From: Alphaproteobacteria bacterium
GTDB taxonomy: Bacteria > Pseudomonadota > Alphaproteobacteria > CAAGCB01 > CAG-977
DNA length: 64,000 nt
Assembly: GCA_900768845.1 (NCBI GenBank)
Contig: CAAGEK010000012.1
Span: forward strand, 80,204-144,203
Reading direction: 5' to 3'
Part shown: in pieces, positions 35,045 to 44,118 of the stretch
Position numbering within the stretch: the first letter of the stretch is position 1
How the letters are laid out: each line of letters starts with the position of its first letter
Program-made: the position numbers and the translations under genes
Notes under the pieces: model-generated
What the model saw: only the letters and a program-made list of their open reading frames with translations
What the model was told of the DNA's origin: nothing
Databases searched by the model: none

Positions 35045-37357
35045 ATGACGGCGGAATTGCTTTCTCCCGCGGGGGACATCGAATCGGGCTATGCGGCATT
35101 CCATTACGGAGCCGACGCCGTTTATTTGGGGCTGGGGCGTTTTTCCGCCCGTGCGGAAGCGACGAATTTCACGCCGTCCGAGTTGCAGAATCTGGCGGGT
35201 TACGCCCGTTCTTTGAACAAAAAGGTTCTGGTCGCGGTCAACACCGTCGCTTTTGATTCGGAAATCCCCGCCTTGATTGACGTTTTATCCGACGTCGCCG
35301 AAGCGGGCGCGAACGGCGTTATCGTTCAGGATTTGGGCGTCGCCGCCTTGATCCGGCGTTATTTTCCGACACTGCGCCTGCACGCCAGCACACAATTGGC
35401 CGTCCACAACAAGGCGGGAGTGAAAGCTTTACGCGATTTGGGGTTCAAACGCGTCGTTCTGGCAAGGGAATTGTCTTTGGAAGAAATCGAAGACGTCAAA
35501 AAATCCGTAAAAGACATTGAAATCGAAGTCTTCGTCCACGGAGCCTTGTGTTATTGTTACAGCGGGCTATGCCTGTTTTCCGCGACCTACACGGGGCGCA
35601 GTGCCAATCGGGGAAAGTGCGTTTACCCCTGCCGTGAAGAATTTTCAATCGAAGGGATGAAAAAGCATCCCTTTTCCATGAAGGATCTGGCTCAGGGCGC
35701 GAATGTTTTAAAATTACAAAAAGCGGGCGTGAACGCGTTGAAAATCGAAGGGCGCAAGAAAAGCCCGCTGTATGTCGCGGCGGTGACGGACTATTACCGT
35801 TCTTTGTTGGACGGAGAAAAAGACCCGCACGTTTTAAATGAGAAATTGAACGCGATTCGTTGCATTTTCAGCCGTCCGACAACGACGCTGTACTTTGACG
35901 GCATAAAAAACCGCGCCGAGCCGGTCGATCCGGATATCGTCGGCCATCGGGGATTGTTTTTGGGAACGTTGGAACGGATTGTTTCCGTCGAAGGCCGGCG
36001 CGCCGTGCGTTTCACTCCGGAACATCCCGTATCCCGATACGACGGGATTCAAATCGATGTGCAAAAAGCGGAACGACCGTTCGGTTTTTCGGCGGAACGG
36101 TTGCGTACCGGCAAAAAAGACGTCTTTCGTGCCGAACCGCGCACACCCGTTGACATCGTTCTGCCCGACAACGCCCCTTATTTTGAAGAAGGATGCCGGA
36201 TTTACCTGTCTTCGTCGTCTGCGGTCAAATCCTCCTATCCGTATGACAGACCCAAACCGGACGCTTATCTGCCGGCGACGGCGGCGGACGTTTCTGTTTT
36301 CATTGAACCGGACGGCGTTTCGGCAGTTTGGGAAGACGTTTGCGTCAAAACCCGAGAACCGTTAAGCGCGGCGAAGACTCCCGAACTTGTCGAAAAAAGC
36401 GTTCGTTCGGCGTTTGAAAAAACAGGCGGAACGGGGCTGGTTTTGCAATCGCTCCGCATCGAAAATCCGCAGGGACTGTTCGCGCCCGCATCGCTTTTAA
36501 ACGCCGTGCGCCGCGACTTGTACGCCAAAGTTTCCGAAGTCGTCAAAGAGCGGAAATTCCGAAATCGCAAAAACCTGAAAGCGTCGATTTTGAAAGACGC
36601 GACGCCCGAAACGGGGCGGACGCCGCCCGTTTCCGTTTCTTATTCGGTTAAAACGGACGATCCGTCGATTTTCACGGCCTTTGAACAAAACGAACTGTCT
36701 GCGATTCGCGAATTTATCATCGATTTGTTTGCCGACGTTTCGGATTTGCCCCTTCCCGCAGACAAAATCCGCAGATTTTTGCCCGTTATCGCCAGAAATG
36801 CCGAACTGCCGCGCATCGAACGCAGGATCGCCTCCTTGTACGAACAGGGATGCCGGCGGTTTGAAATATCGAACGTTTGGGGATTTGAAGCCTTAAAACA
36901 ATATCCGGACTGCGATATCGCCTTCGACTGGCCGCTTTACGCCGCAAATTCGTACGCCGCATCGTTTTTGGCACAAAAAACGGATTCCTACTTCACCGTT
37001 TCGCCGGAATCGGAAACGCCCGAAGTCCTGTTCGGCGCGTTCCCCGACAAGGCGTCGGCCGTCATCCATCAGGATATGCCTTTGTTCGTTTCCGAAACGT
37101 GCCCCAAAGCGTCCTCGCACGGCGAATGCCAAAAATGCGGCGGGAATTATGAAGAAACGATTTCGTCCCGATACGGAAGATTTGTCAGCGTCGCCAAAAA
37201 CTGCCGTCAGTTCCTGTTAAACGAAAAACCGCACATAAAAACGGCCGAAGCCGAAAAAGCGGGAGCGAAACGGATGCGCTTGGATTTCATCAACCGCAAA
37301 ACGCCGCCCGAAAAAGCCGCCGGAATTTTCAGACGGCTGACGCGGCGGACATCGTGA
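35045..37357 (+). CDS. U32 family protein, RlhA-like, extended
   Basis: 770 residues. The N-terminal part is a U32 domain: LSPAGDIESGYAAFHYGADA, FVHGALCYCYSGLCLFS and GRSANRGKCVYPCREEF, with the conserved cysteines for an iron-sulfur cluster, then ALKIEGRKKSPLYVA. A middle region resembles DUF3656. A C-terminal part adds another Cys cluster (ETCPKASSHGECQKCGGNYE). E. coli RlhA (about 650 residues) hydroxylates C2501 of 23S rRNA; a similar role is likely but not certain. AAAGGGGAG lies upstream. The 3' end overlaps the convergent GGDEF gene by 29 nt. Confidence 0.88.
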   Translation: MTAELLSPAGDIESGYAAFHYGADAVYLGLGRFSARAEATNFTPSELQNLAGYARSLNKKVLVAVNTVAFDSEIPALIDVLSDVAEAGANGVIVQDLGVAALIRRYFPTLRLHASTQLAVHNKAGVKALRDLGFKRVVLARELSLEEIEDVKKSVKDIEIEVFVHGALCYCYSGLCLFSATYTGRSANRGKCVYPCREEFSIEGMKKHPFSMKDLAQGANVLKLQKAGVNALKIEGRKKSPLYVAAVTDYYRSLLDGEKDPHVLNEKLNAIRCIFSRPTTTLYFDGIKNRAEPVDPDIVGHRGLFLGTLERIVSVEGRRAVRFTPEHPVSRYDGIQIDVQKAERPFGFSAERLRTGKKDVFRAEPRTPVDIVLPDNAPYFEEGCRIYLSSSSAVKSSYPYDRPKPDAYLPATAADVSVFIEPDGVSAVWEDVCVKTREPLSAAKTPELVEKSVRSAFEKTGGTGLVLQSLRIENPQGLFAPASLLNAVRRDLYAKVSEVVKERKFRNRKNLKASILKDATPETGRTPPVSVSYSVKTDDPSIFTAFEQNELSAIREFIIDLFADVSDLPLPADKIRRFLPVIARNAELPRIERRIASLYEQGCRRFEISNVWGFEALKQYPDCDIAFDWPLYAANSYAASFLAQKTDSYFTVSPESETPEVLFGAFPDKASAVIHQDMPLFVSETCPKASSHGECQKCGGNYEETISSRYGRFVSVAKNCRQFLLNEKPHIKTAEAEKAGAKRMRLDFINRKTPPEKAAGIFRRLTRRTS

Positions 37358-38729
37358 CACGGTTTCTGCCGGCTTCTTTCGACCGGTAAAGGGCTTTGTC
37401 GGCGCGTGCCAACACCTCTTCGACGGTTTCCCCGCCGTCGGGATTGAAAACCGCCGCTCCGATGCTGACCGTCACACGGATTTCCGTATTTCTGAGCGGA
37501 ATCAACGTTTTTTCGGCGGCCATTCTCAAACGTTCCGCAACAACCGTCAATGTCACCGTATCCGTTTCGGGCAACAACGCCGCGAATTCCTCTCCGCCCA
37601 AGCGTGCGAATCCGTCCGTCGGCCGCAAAGCTTTGACAAACCTTCCGGCAAGCGTTTTCAAAACGGCGTCCCCCGCCGCGTGGCCGAACGTGTCGTTCAC
37701 GTTTTTAAACCTGTCCAGATCCAACGTCAAAATGCCGAAAGACGTGCGTTTACGCAACGCTCTGGCCACTTCCTTGCGGGCGAAATCCGAAAAAGCCGCC
37801 CTGTTCGGAACACCGGTCAGCGCATCCGTCGCCGCCGAAGTCGTCAAACGTTCCTCCAATGCTTTGCGTTTGGAAATATCAACGAAATCAAACAACAGAC
37901 AGGCTTCGTTTTCATACGGGATCTGAGCGGCGGAAACCAAAGCCCAAAAAGCGTCCTTTCCGCCGATTTCGACACGGATTTCCGTATCCGCCGCCCTGCC
38001 CGTCCGCATAAGCGTTGAAAACATCTCCTTTTTGGCTTCGGCGTCGGGAAAATTGATGTAATCGCGTCGTCCCAAAACCTCCCGCACGCTTTTACCGTAC
38101 AATTCCGCCCCTTTGCGGTTGACGAACACGACTTCGCCGTCGCAAGCCTTGACAATCGCCGTCGGAGTCAGGGAAGCGTCCGAAACGGCTTGCAACAAAC
38201 ATTCCCGTTTTTGCAATTCCTTGTTTTTTTCGTAAAGAGAATACTCCAACGCCATCAATTCCGACCGTATCCGCAAAGACGCCGCGACAACGGCAGACAA
38301 CCGCCCCCCGTTCAATTCCGATTCGGGGCAACACTCGTCAACACCGTATTTTTCAACGGCTTCCAACCTGAACGCCGCATCGTCCGATTGCGTTTTAAAA
38401 ACAAGGCGTACGGAACCGTCTTGAGCTTTTTCACGGACGGCTTTGGCAAAACCGGCCGCCGCCGTTTCCTGTCCGGCGGGAACGTCCGCCACAATCAACG
38501 CCGTGTCCGGATTTTCCGACAACGCCCGTTTGGCATGGCCGAAATCGAACGCATAAAGGAATTCGACGCCCTTGCCTTGAAACACCGCCCCTTCCAAAGC
38601 GGATTTAAGCCGTTGGCGGCTTTCCGTCTTTTCATCCGCAATGATAATTTTCCAAACGGAACTTTGCGCGGGGGCTTTTCCGTTTTCACAGGCATTCAAA
38701 ACTTGTCCGGCGTTCACACCGTTATTCAT
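37329..38729 (-). CDS. Diguanylate cyclase with PAS and receiver-like domains
   Basis: 466 residues from the ATG at 38729 (GGAG 9 nt upstream). An open frame reaches 38819, but a -10-like TATACT at 38803-38798 lies inside that extension. The order is an N-terminal receiver-like domain (WKIIIADEKTESRQRLKSAL) whose acceptor region IVADVPAGQET is unusual, then a PAS domain (SLTPTAIVKACDGEVVFVNR), then GGDEF: TDALTGVPNRAAF, LDLDRFKNVNDTFGH and an intact active site RLGGEEFAALLPE. It should make cyclic di-GMP. No membrane helix is seen. A typical RxxD inhibitory site is not obvious (FVKALRPTDGF precedes the motif). Confidence 0.93.
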   Translation of the reverse strand: MNNGVNAGQVLNACENGKAPAQSSVWKIIIADEKTESRQRLKSALEGAVFQGKGVEFLYAFDFGHAKRALSENPDTALIVADVPAGQETAAAGFAKAVREKAQDGSVRLVFKTQSDDAAFRLEAVEKYGVDECCPESELNGGRLSAVVAASLRIRSELMALEYSLYEKNKELQKRECLLQAVSDASLTPTAIVKACDGEVVFVNRKGAELYGKSVREVLGRRDYINFPDAEAKKEMFSTLMRTGRAADTEIRVEIGGKDAFWALVSAAQIPYENEACLLFDFVDISKRKALEERLTTSAATDALTGVPNRAAFSDFARKEVARALRKRTSFGILTLDLDRFKNVNDTFGHAAGDAVLKTLAGRFVKALRPTDGFARLGGEEFAALLPETDTVTLTVVAERLRMAAEKTLIPLRNTEIRVTVSIGAAVFNPDGGETVEEVLARADKALYRSKEAGRNRVTMSAASAV

Positions 38730-38837
38730 AGAGGCACTCTCCGAATTTTTTTGTTTGAGGTTCGATGCTTTTAGCATATCATTAATCCCTGTCAGGCAGT
38801 ATAGCGTGACCGGAGTCATTTAGAAAGAACTTAAACA

Positions 38838-39071
38838 ATGATGAATTATCCCGTCCAACCTAACGATGTGTTTCAGAAAACCAGCGGATCGCCGTCCAAA
38901 TGGATTGTTGAAAGAATTATCGAATTTCCCGACATCCCCCCTCATGTGCGTTTGAACGAGCAAAGCGGAAACGAACGTACAATCACCGTTGCCATGGCCA
39001 TTTTGCTGGATGCGCGTCAATGGCGCATGATTCAATCCGCCCCCCGCAAAGGCGAATCGGAAAACGATTGA
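38838..39071 (+). CDS. Small conserved-looking hypothetical protein
   Basis: 77 residues beginning MMNYPVQPNDVFQKT; the second ATG at 38841 is an equal choice. The core WIVERIIEFPDIPPHVRL followed by ITVAMAILLDARQWRMI has the look of a compact beta-rich domain. No signal peptide or membrane helix. Divergent from the GGDEF gene and 86 nt before a secreted protein, possibly one transcript. Confidence 0.65.
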   Translation: MMNYPVQPNDVFQKTSGSPSKWIVERIIEFPDIPPHVRLNEQSGNERTITVAMAILLDARQWRMIQSAPRKGESEND

Positions 39072-39157
39072 AAAACGAAACCGGAAAAGGCGCGGAAAAA
39101 AAGACTGCGCCTTTTGTTTTGCCCCGTTTGTCAGACATTTCGTTTCGGAGAAGCTTT

Positions 39158-39838
39158 ATGAAAACGTCCGTTTTTTGTACTGTCGCGCTTTTTTTAAGCA
39201 TCCGTCCGGCTTTTGCGGCTTTGCAACTTCCGAGCGAGGCGGCGCAACTGGGCATGATGGCGGGAGCGGCTCAAGCCTGCAAAGCATACAAGGACGTTTA
39301 CATTTACGAAGAAATCGCCAGCCGCCTGATCGCGTCGATGTCCGCCGGCGAAAGCGCGGAACGCATCATGATGCAGGAATATGTCAAAAGCAAGGTCGAA
39401 AGTTTTCAGGCTCAACGTACGCAAAACCGTCTGCCCTGCGGACAGCTGGTCAACCGCTTTGTTAAAATGCCCATCTTCAAATTCGAACTGTATTCCGACG
39501 GTACGTTGAAAACGCCCGAAGGAAAATTCCTGTACCCCAGAGGACAAAAATCCTTAAAACGCGGAGCCGTCAGGACATATCCCCCCCTGCCTCGAAACCA
39601 AGCCCCCGCCCAGCCCGTTTACCCCTATCCCGTACCGTCCGTTCCTTTGTCGCAAGGATATCCGCAACAACCGGCCTTTGACGCGACGGGCGGTTTTGCC
39701 GGACAGGGATATTATTATCCCCAACCGCAACCGGCGGATTTTGTCGCGGCGCAACCGGCGACCGGCCAATCCCCTGCTCCGCAACCGGCGCAACCGCCGG
39801 CGGGACAACAACTCCCCGCTCAAAATTTCGGTTTTTAA
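39158..39838 (+). CDS. Secreted protein with Pro/Gln-rich tail
   Basis: 226 residues from the ATG at 39158 (GGAG 7 nt upstream). Signal peptide MKTSVFCTVALFLSIRPAFA. The mature N-terminal half is helical with two cysteines (AAQACKAYKDVYIYEEIASR and NRLPCGQLVNRF), possibly one disulfide. The C-terminal 90 residues are low-complexity (Pro, Gln, Ala, Tyr), suited to spanning or binding the wall. Function unknown. Confidence 0.8.
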   Translation: MKTSVFCTVALFLSIRPAFAALQLPSEAAQLGMMAGAAQACKAYKDVYIYEEIASRLIASMSAGESAERIMMQEYVKSKVESFQAQRTQNRLPCGQLVNRFVKMPIFKFELYSDGTLKTPEGKFLYPRGQKSLKRGAVRTYPPLPRNQAPAQPVYPYPVPSVPLSQGYPQQPAFDATGGFAGQGYYYPQPQPADFVAAQPATGQSPAPQPAQPPAGQQLPAQNFGF

Positions 39839-39845
39839 CAAAAGG

Positions 39846-39887
39846 AAAAGGCTGTTTTTTTTGGCGCGAAAACCGCAGAAGCCTTTT
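39846..39887. terminator. Possible terminator between convergent genes
   Basis: AAAAGGCT (39846-39853) pairs with AGCCTTTT (39880-39887), and GTTTT/AAAAC extends the stem inside. No long T run follows on the plus strand, so this is only a candidate. Confidence 0.35.
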
Positions 39888-39900
39888 CGTCCCCTTCCTT

Positions 39901-39997
39901 TTCCGGAAAGCCTTGAAACGGCGGACACAAGCACAAGGCGTGGTTGAGAAGATAGCACCTAACCCTTCCGGAAAGCCCTGAAACGGCGGATACAAGC
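39901..39997. repeat. Pair of 32-bp direct repeats
   Basis: TTCCGGAAAGCC and the following 20 bases at 39901-39932 recur at 39966-39997 with two changes, a spacing of 65 bp. Each begins with the palindrome TTCCGGAA. The second copy ends just before the stop codon of the next minus-strand gene. Confidence 0.8.
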
Positions 39998-40000
39998 GCG

Positions 40001-41089
40001 TTATTTTTCAAAACCGGAAGGCACGTTCACCATATCCGCCCCTTGCAACAGGGAAAACGGGGGGAAGACGTTCAGTTTGACGGCGGCGTCCATATTGATG
40101 ACGAACAAAGGGCGTTGCGGCGATTCGATCGGAATGTCATACGCGGGAATATTCCCCCATAAAATCTTGGACGCTTTGTTTCCCGCCGCTTGGCCGACAT
40201 TATAATAACGGTGGACGAAGGCGAACAGGGCGTCTTTCGATCGCACCGCCGCTTCGGACGCCGAAAAAACGGGGATGTTGTATGCAAACGCCGCATCCGA
40301 CAAAGCGCGGCGGTTGCGGTTCATAAAAGCATCCGTTCCCAAATAAATCAAATCGACGCCTTTATCCGCCATTTCCGCCGTCAAAGACGCTATTTCCTCC
40401 GCGTCGGGTTTGCCGTTTTTCAACGGGACGGGGCGATCCGCAACTTCAAAATTCATTAACGGCGCGTATTTTTTAATCTGGTCGACCGTCACGGCGGCAT
40501 TCGTTTCCGCGGGATTGTAAATGATTCCCAAACGCTTGAAAGCGATAAACTGGCGTGCAAGTTGCAACTGTTCCACCACGGGTACCAAATGCGTCACGCC
40601 CGTAATGTTGCGCCCTTGCGTCACCAATCCGGAAACCAGCCCGCTTTCCACGGGTTGGGAAACGACCATAAACACCGCAGGAGCCGAACGGACATACTTT
40701 TCGGACAAACCGTCCCGTTCTCCGCCCAGCATTTCCAAAGTCGCCAAAGTCCCCCATGTCACGATCAAATCGGGACGCAGGGTTTGCGCCTCTTTGACAA
40801 AATCGGGCAGGTTCGCGATATTTTTCTTTGCATCGCGCACGATGACCGAAACGGGCAGACGGGCGGCCTGCAGATAATCCTGAAATCCGCGGCAGGCTTC
40901 TTCGCATCCGTTCCATAGAACCAGATAAACCGTTTTCTCCGGCATAAAAGTTTCGTCGTCTTGCACCGAAACGGCGGAACGCTCGCCCGTTCCGGAAAGC
41001 TGTCGTTCGGGATTGCCTTCCGCCCGAACGGGAAACGAAAGGGAAAGCAGGAAAAATATAAAACCGGCCAGCTTAATATATCTTTTCAC
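40001..41089 (-). CDS. ABC-type substrate-binding protein (PF04392-like)
   Basis: 362 residues from the GTG at 41089, with GAAAGG 7 nt upstream (a TTG at 41095 is too close to that site). Signal peptide MKRYIKLAGFIFFLLSLSFPVRA. The two-lobed binding fold shows LVTQGRNITGVTHLVPVVEQ, RLGIIYNPAETNA, DLIYLGTDAFMNRNRRAL and PVFSASEAAVRSKDALF, typical of the ABC_sub_bind family (TrpX-type). No permease or ATPase gene is nearby. Instead the gene overlaps a membrane sensor-like gene, so it may feed a signalling role. Confidence 0.87.
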   Translation of the reverse strand: MKRYIKLAGFIFFLLSLSFPVRAEGNPERQLSGTGERSAVSVQDDETFMPEKTVYLVLWNGCEEACRGFQDYLQAARLPVSVIVRDAKKNIANLPDFVKEAQTLRPDLIVTWGTLATLEMLGGERDGLSEKYVRSAPAVFMVVSQPVESGLVSGLVTQGRNITGVTHLVPVVEQLQLARQFIAFKRLGIIYNPAETNAAVTVDQIKKYAPLMNFEVADRPVPLKNGKPDAEEIASLTAEMADKGVDLIYLGTDAFMNRNRRALSDAAFAYNIPVFSASEAAVRSKDALFAFVHRYYNVGQAAGNKASKILWGNIPAYDIPIESPQRPLFVINMDAAVKLNVFPPFSLLQGADMVNVPSGFEK

Positions 41090-42131
41090 GGACAAACCTT
41101 TCGTTTACGCCTATCTGCACCCATCCCTCGGTTTTTCCGCGAACGGAAACGGGTTCCGCCGCGTTGAAATAGCCCTTGCGCAACGCAACCCTGCCTGTCG
41201 CCGCATCGGATTCAAACGCCTGAACCGCCGATCCGGATTCATAAAGCACCCGCCCCGATTTGTCCGTCAACAAAATAAACACGATTTCGGGGTGCTTTTG
41301 GCGGATGGAATCCAAATACGGCTCGACAGCCCTTAAAGATTGAAAAGGGATGCCGTTTTCCACCGCCGTAACAACCTGATTGCGCACCATTCGGGCAAGA
41401 GTTCCCGTCTTATAGGCTATTCCGTCCTTCAATATGTCTTCAAACGATGAAAAAACCGATGAAATCAAAAAAGGAAAAGCGGAACAGGAAATTAAAACAA
41501 TCCCCGCAAAAACGCCCGTCAAGCGCATCGGTTTTCTGAAAAATTTGACTTTCTTACGAAACACCGCCAGAACATACAAAATCCCCGTTGCGAAAATGCC
41601 GGCGAAAGCCAACGCCGCCCCCCCTTTTACGGCGGAAGAAACCATCGATTTACGTCCGTTTTCGTAAATCCGCGTTTTATATTCGGCGACAGCACACCCC
41701 GCCGTTTCCCCGAAAGAGTTGATTACCGGCGTTCCGACAGCCTTTCCGGATTTTTCCTCATGAATGAAATACGATTCGGCCAAACGGCATTTTTCATACC
41801 ATTCGACGGGAACCTCTCCGCCGGCGCGTTCGCCGAACAGAACCTTTCCCGTCGGATAGTCGAACACGGACATGGCAATCATTTCGGGAGCGGCCGTTTT
41901 ATACGACGCCGTCTGCGCGGCCGCATTTTTCAAATGAGGCAAGCCTTCGCCCCTGTCCAATCCGGCCTGCAGGACGCGCTTCAAATCCCCCAAAGCCTCT
42001 TTGACGCCCGACATTTGCAATTCCGCCGCCGTCCCGTCATAAGATATGAAACACACCCGCGAAAAAGCGAACGCCGCCGCACACCACAGCACAATCGCAG
42101 GCAAAATATGGCTCAAGCGTACACGAGGCAT
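41073..42131 (-). CDS. Membrane protein with two extracytoplasmic sensor-like regions
   Basis: 352 residues from the ATG at 42131 (GGGATG upstream). Membrane helices near 10-28 (ILPAIVLWCAAAFAFSRVCF), around 170-190 (AALAFAGIFATGILYVLAVF) and around 205-228 (LTGVFAGIVLISCSAFPFLI). Between and after them are soluble regions: one with FDYPTGKVLFGERAGG, the other with IRQKHPEIVFILLTDKSGRV, the look of CACHE-type sensors. No kinase, GGDEF or HAMP output domain follows. It overlaps the substrate-binding protein gene by 17 nt; output partner unknown. Confidence 0.72.
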   Translation of the reverse strand: MPRVRLSHILPAIVLWCAAAFAFSRVCFISYDGTAAELQMSGVKEALGDLKRVLQAGLDRGEGLPHLKNAAAQTASYKTAAPEMIAMSVFDYPTGKVLFGERAGGEVPVEWYEKCRLAESYFIHEEKSGKAVGTPVINSFGETAGCAVAEYKTRIYENGRKSMVSSAVKGGAALAFAGIFATGILYVLAVFRKKVKFFRKPMRLTGVFAGIVLISCSAFPFLISSVFSSFEDILKDGIAYKTGTLARMVRNQVVTAVENGIPFQSLRAVEPYLDSIRQKHPEIVFILLTDKSGRVLYESGSAVQAFESDAATGRVALRKGYFNAAEPVSVRGKTEGWVQIGVNERFVREKIY

Positions 42132-42281
42132 TGAACATCCCTGATAAAAAAGCGAAAGAACAGAATCGGTGCTTATTATTTCCGTTTTTATCGGAAAGGT
42201 CAAAACCTAAGAACGCGGCGAACGGGCTATTTTTCAAAAAATCCCGCCGCCGCGTTTTCATCCGGCATTTGCGCGAAAACG

Positions 42282-44117
42282 TCACCCTTTCGGATACAAC
42301 GGCGGAACGGGCGGCGTTTCGTCCCGTTCCGAGGCGTTTTTATACTGTACCGTCGCCGCAAACGCCCGCCACAAACTTTTTCCGTTCCACTCCCGCTTTT
42401 CTTTGGCATAAAGGGCTTCATTCAAATTTTCAAGCTGAACGAAAAAGTCGTCGTCCGCGAACTTCGCCGCGACGTCCGACAAAGTCAAAGGCGGGCGGGA
42501 CGGCCATAAAACGTGCGCCAAACGTATCAAAGCCTCTTTCGCCGCCGCGGGGTCGCCGTCCGAACACGCCTTTTTAAACGCCGCTACGGCTTTGCGTTTT
42601 GAAGATTCTTCAGATTTCTGTTTTTCCGCCCTTTTTCCCGCACGGCGCAAAAAAACCGACAACACCCAAAACAGCCCGACAAGCGCACCGCCCGAAACGG
42701 CTCCGATCCCCAGCAGTGTTTCAGGGGAGAACGTCCCGAATTTTGCAGGCAAAACAACGACGTCGCCGACTTCCGGCGTTTCCCGCCCTTCCTGCATTTT
42801 CCCTTCGCGGACAAAAGAAAGCATTTCAGGCTTCGCCCCTTCGCCCGACGGTTCTTGCCGGTTTTCCGGAACGGATGCGGACGGTGCGGCGGTCGAAGGC
42901 GTTTGCGCATCCGGCGACGGTTTGACAATGACGACCCGTGACGGCAGTTCCGCCGTTTTCATCATGTTCGATTTCGTGTCAAACCACCCGATTTTCAGGG
43001 CGGGCAGAACAACCTCGCCCGTATGCGTCGGGATGAAAACGATTTGGCGCGTTTTTACGCCGACAAGCCCGTTTGCATCAACCAAATTTTTTGAATCGGT
43101 CTTTCCGGGGTATTGCTTGTATCCCGTCCCGTCGGGAAAGGAGGGATCGGGTACGCGGTTTTCGCTCTGCCCGCCGACACTCACCGTCACGGTGCGCGTC
43201 ACGGCCTCTCCCGCCGTCACTCCCGTTTGCGGCGGCGTGACGTTTTCGGATACGGAAACATCCGTTGCCGGCAACCATCCCTCCCCCCCTGTTCCGTCCG
43301 GTTGCGAACGGACGTGCAAAGTCACCGAGCCCGAACGCACGGCAACGTTTTTTTGTGCGAATAAATCCGGCAGCATCAACCCGCCGAACATCCCCGAAAA
43401 AGGATCGTCGTCCCTTCCGCCGCCGTCAGGATCGGAAACCACACCCTGAAACACGGCGGGATTCAGAACGATTTCCCCGCTTTTGTTCGCGAATACGGCG
43501 AATTTGCTTTCAAAAACGTAAAAAGGCTGACCGTCGACGACGCTTCGCGCCTGTTTCGGCCGTTCCAAGGCAATAACCGACGCATCGTCCGAAGACGGGG
43601 GGACGATCCCGCCGTCCAACAAAGGAAGCGAAGAATACAGGCGGACGGTATAAACGGCCTGCTGCCCGACATAGGGACGTTGATTGTCGATTTCGGCACG
43701 CAAAAAAATTCTTGAACGGTTCCGTTCCCCCGCCTGTCCGGATGTTCCGGCCGGCATGGGCTGATCTCCCGCTACAACCGTGATTTCAACGGGTTTCGTT
43801 TCCTGTTTTCCCGCACGAATCGGCGGAATCGTCAACTTGCCCGTTTTACGGGGGTACAATGTCAATATGATTTCCGAATACGATTCCGATTTGCCGTTGA
43901 TATAGGTCGACTTGTAGCTGTTCTGACGCCCCGCGATGATAAAATCCTTTTCCAACGCGGAAAAATCCGGCGTTTCGCCCTTGTCATCCAAACGGACGGA
44001 CAATTGAAACGCATCGCCTTCCGGAACCGTCGTTCGGGAAACCGCCGCGCCGAGCTGGGCGAAAGCCTGAGAAACCGAAAACAGCACCGTAAAAAATCCG
44101 AATATGAACTTTTTCAT
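42282..44117 (-). CDS. batD: BatD-like protein (oxygen/aerotolerance cluster)
   Basis: 611 residues. Signal peptide MKKFIFGFFTVLFSVSQAFA, then BatD immunoglobulin-like regions (SRTTVPEGDAFQLSVRL, YPRKTGKLTIPPI, DNQRPYVGQQAVYTVRLYS, VFIPTHTGEVVLPAL). A membrane helix (LLGIGAVSGGALVGLFWVLSVF) precedes a basic cytoplasmic tail. BatD is thought to work at the envelope with the VWA proteins BatA and BatB. The function is still poorly defined. Confidence 0.88.
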   Translation of the reverse strand: MKKFIFGFFTVLFSVSQAFAQLGAAVSRTTVPEGDAFQLSVRLDDKGETPDFSALEKDFIIAGRQNSYKSTYINGKSESYSEIILTLYPRKTGKLTIPPIRAGKQETKPVEITVVAGDQPMPAGTSGQAGERNRSRIFLRAEIDNQRPYVGQQAVYTVRLYSSLPLLDGGIVPPSSDDASVIALERPKQARSVVDGQPFYVFESKFAVFANKSGEIVLNPAVFQGVVSDPDGGGRDDDPFSGMFGGLMLPDLFAQKNVAVRSGSVTLHVRSQPDGTGGEGWLPATDVSVSENVTPPQTGVTAGEAVTRTVTVSVGGQSENRVPDPSFPDGTGYKQYPGKTDSKNLVDANGLVGVKTRQIVFIPTHTGEVVLPALKIGWFDTKSNMMKTAELPSRVVIVKPSPDAQTPSTAAPSASVPENRQEPSGEGAKPEMLSFVREGKMQEGRETPEVGDVVVLPAKFGTFSPETLLGIGAVSGGALVGLFWVLSVFLRRAGKRAEKQKSEESSKRKAVAAFKKACSDGDPAAAKEALIRLAHVLWPSRPPLTLSDVAAKFADDDFFVQLENLNEALYAKEKREWNGKSLWRAFAATVQYKNASERDETPPVPPLYPKG

Positions 44118-44118
44118 C

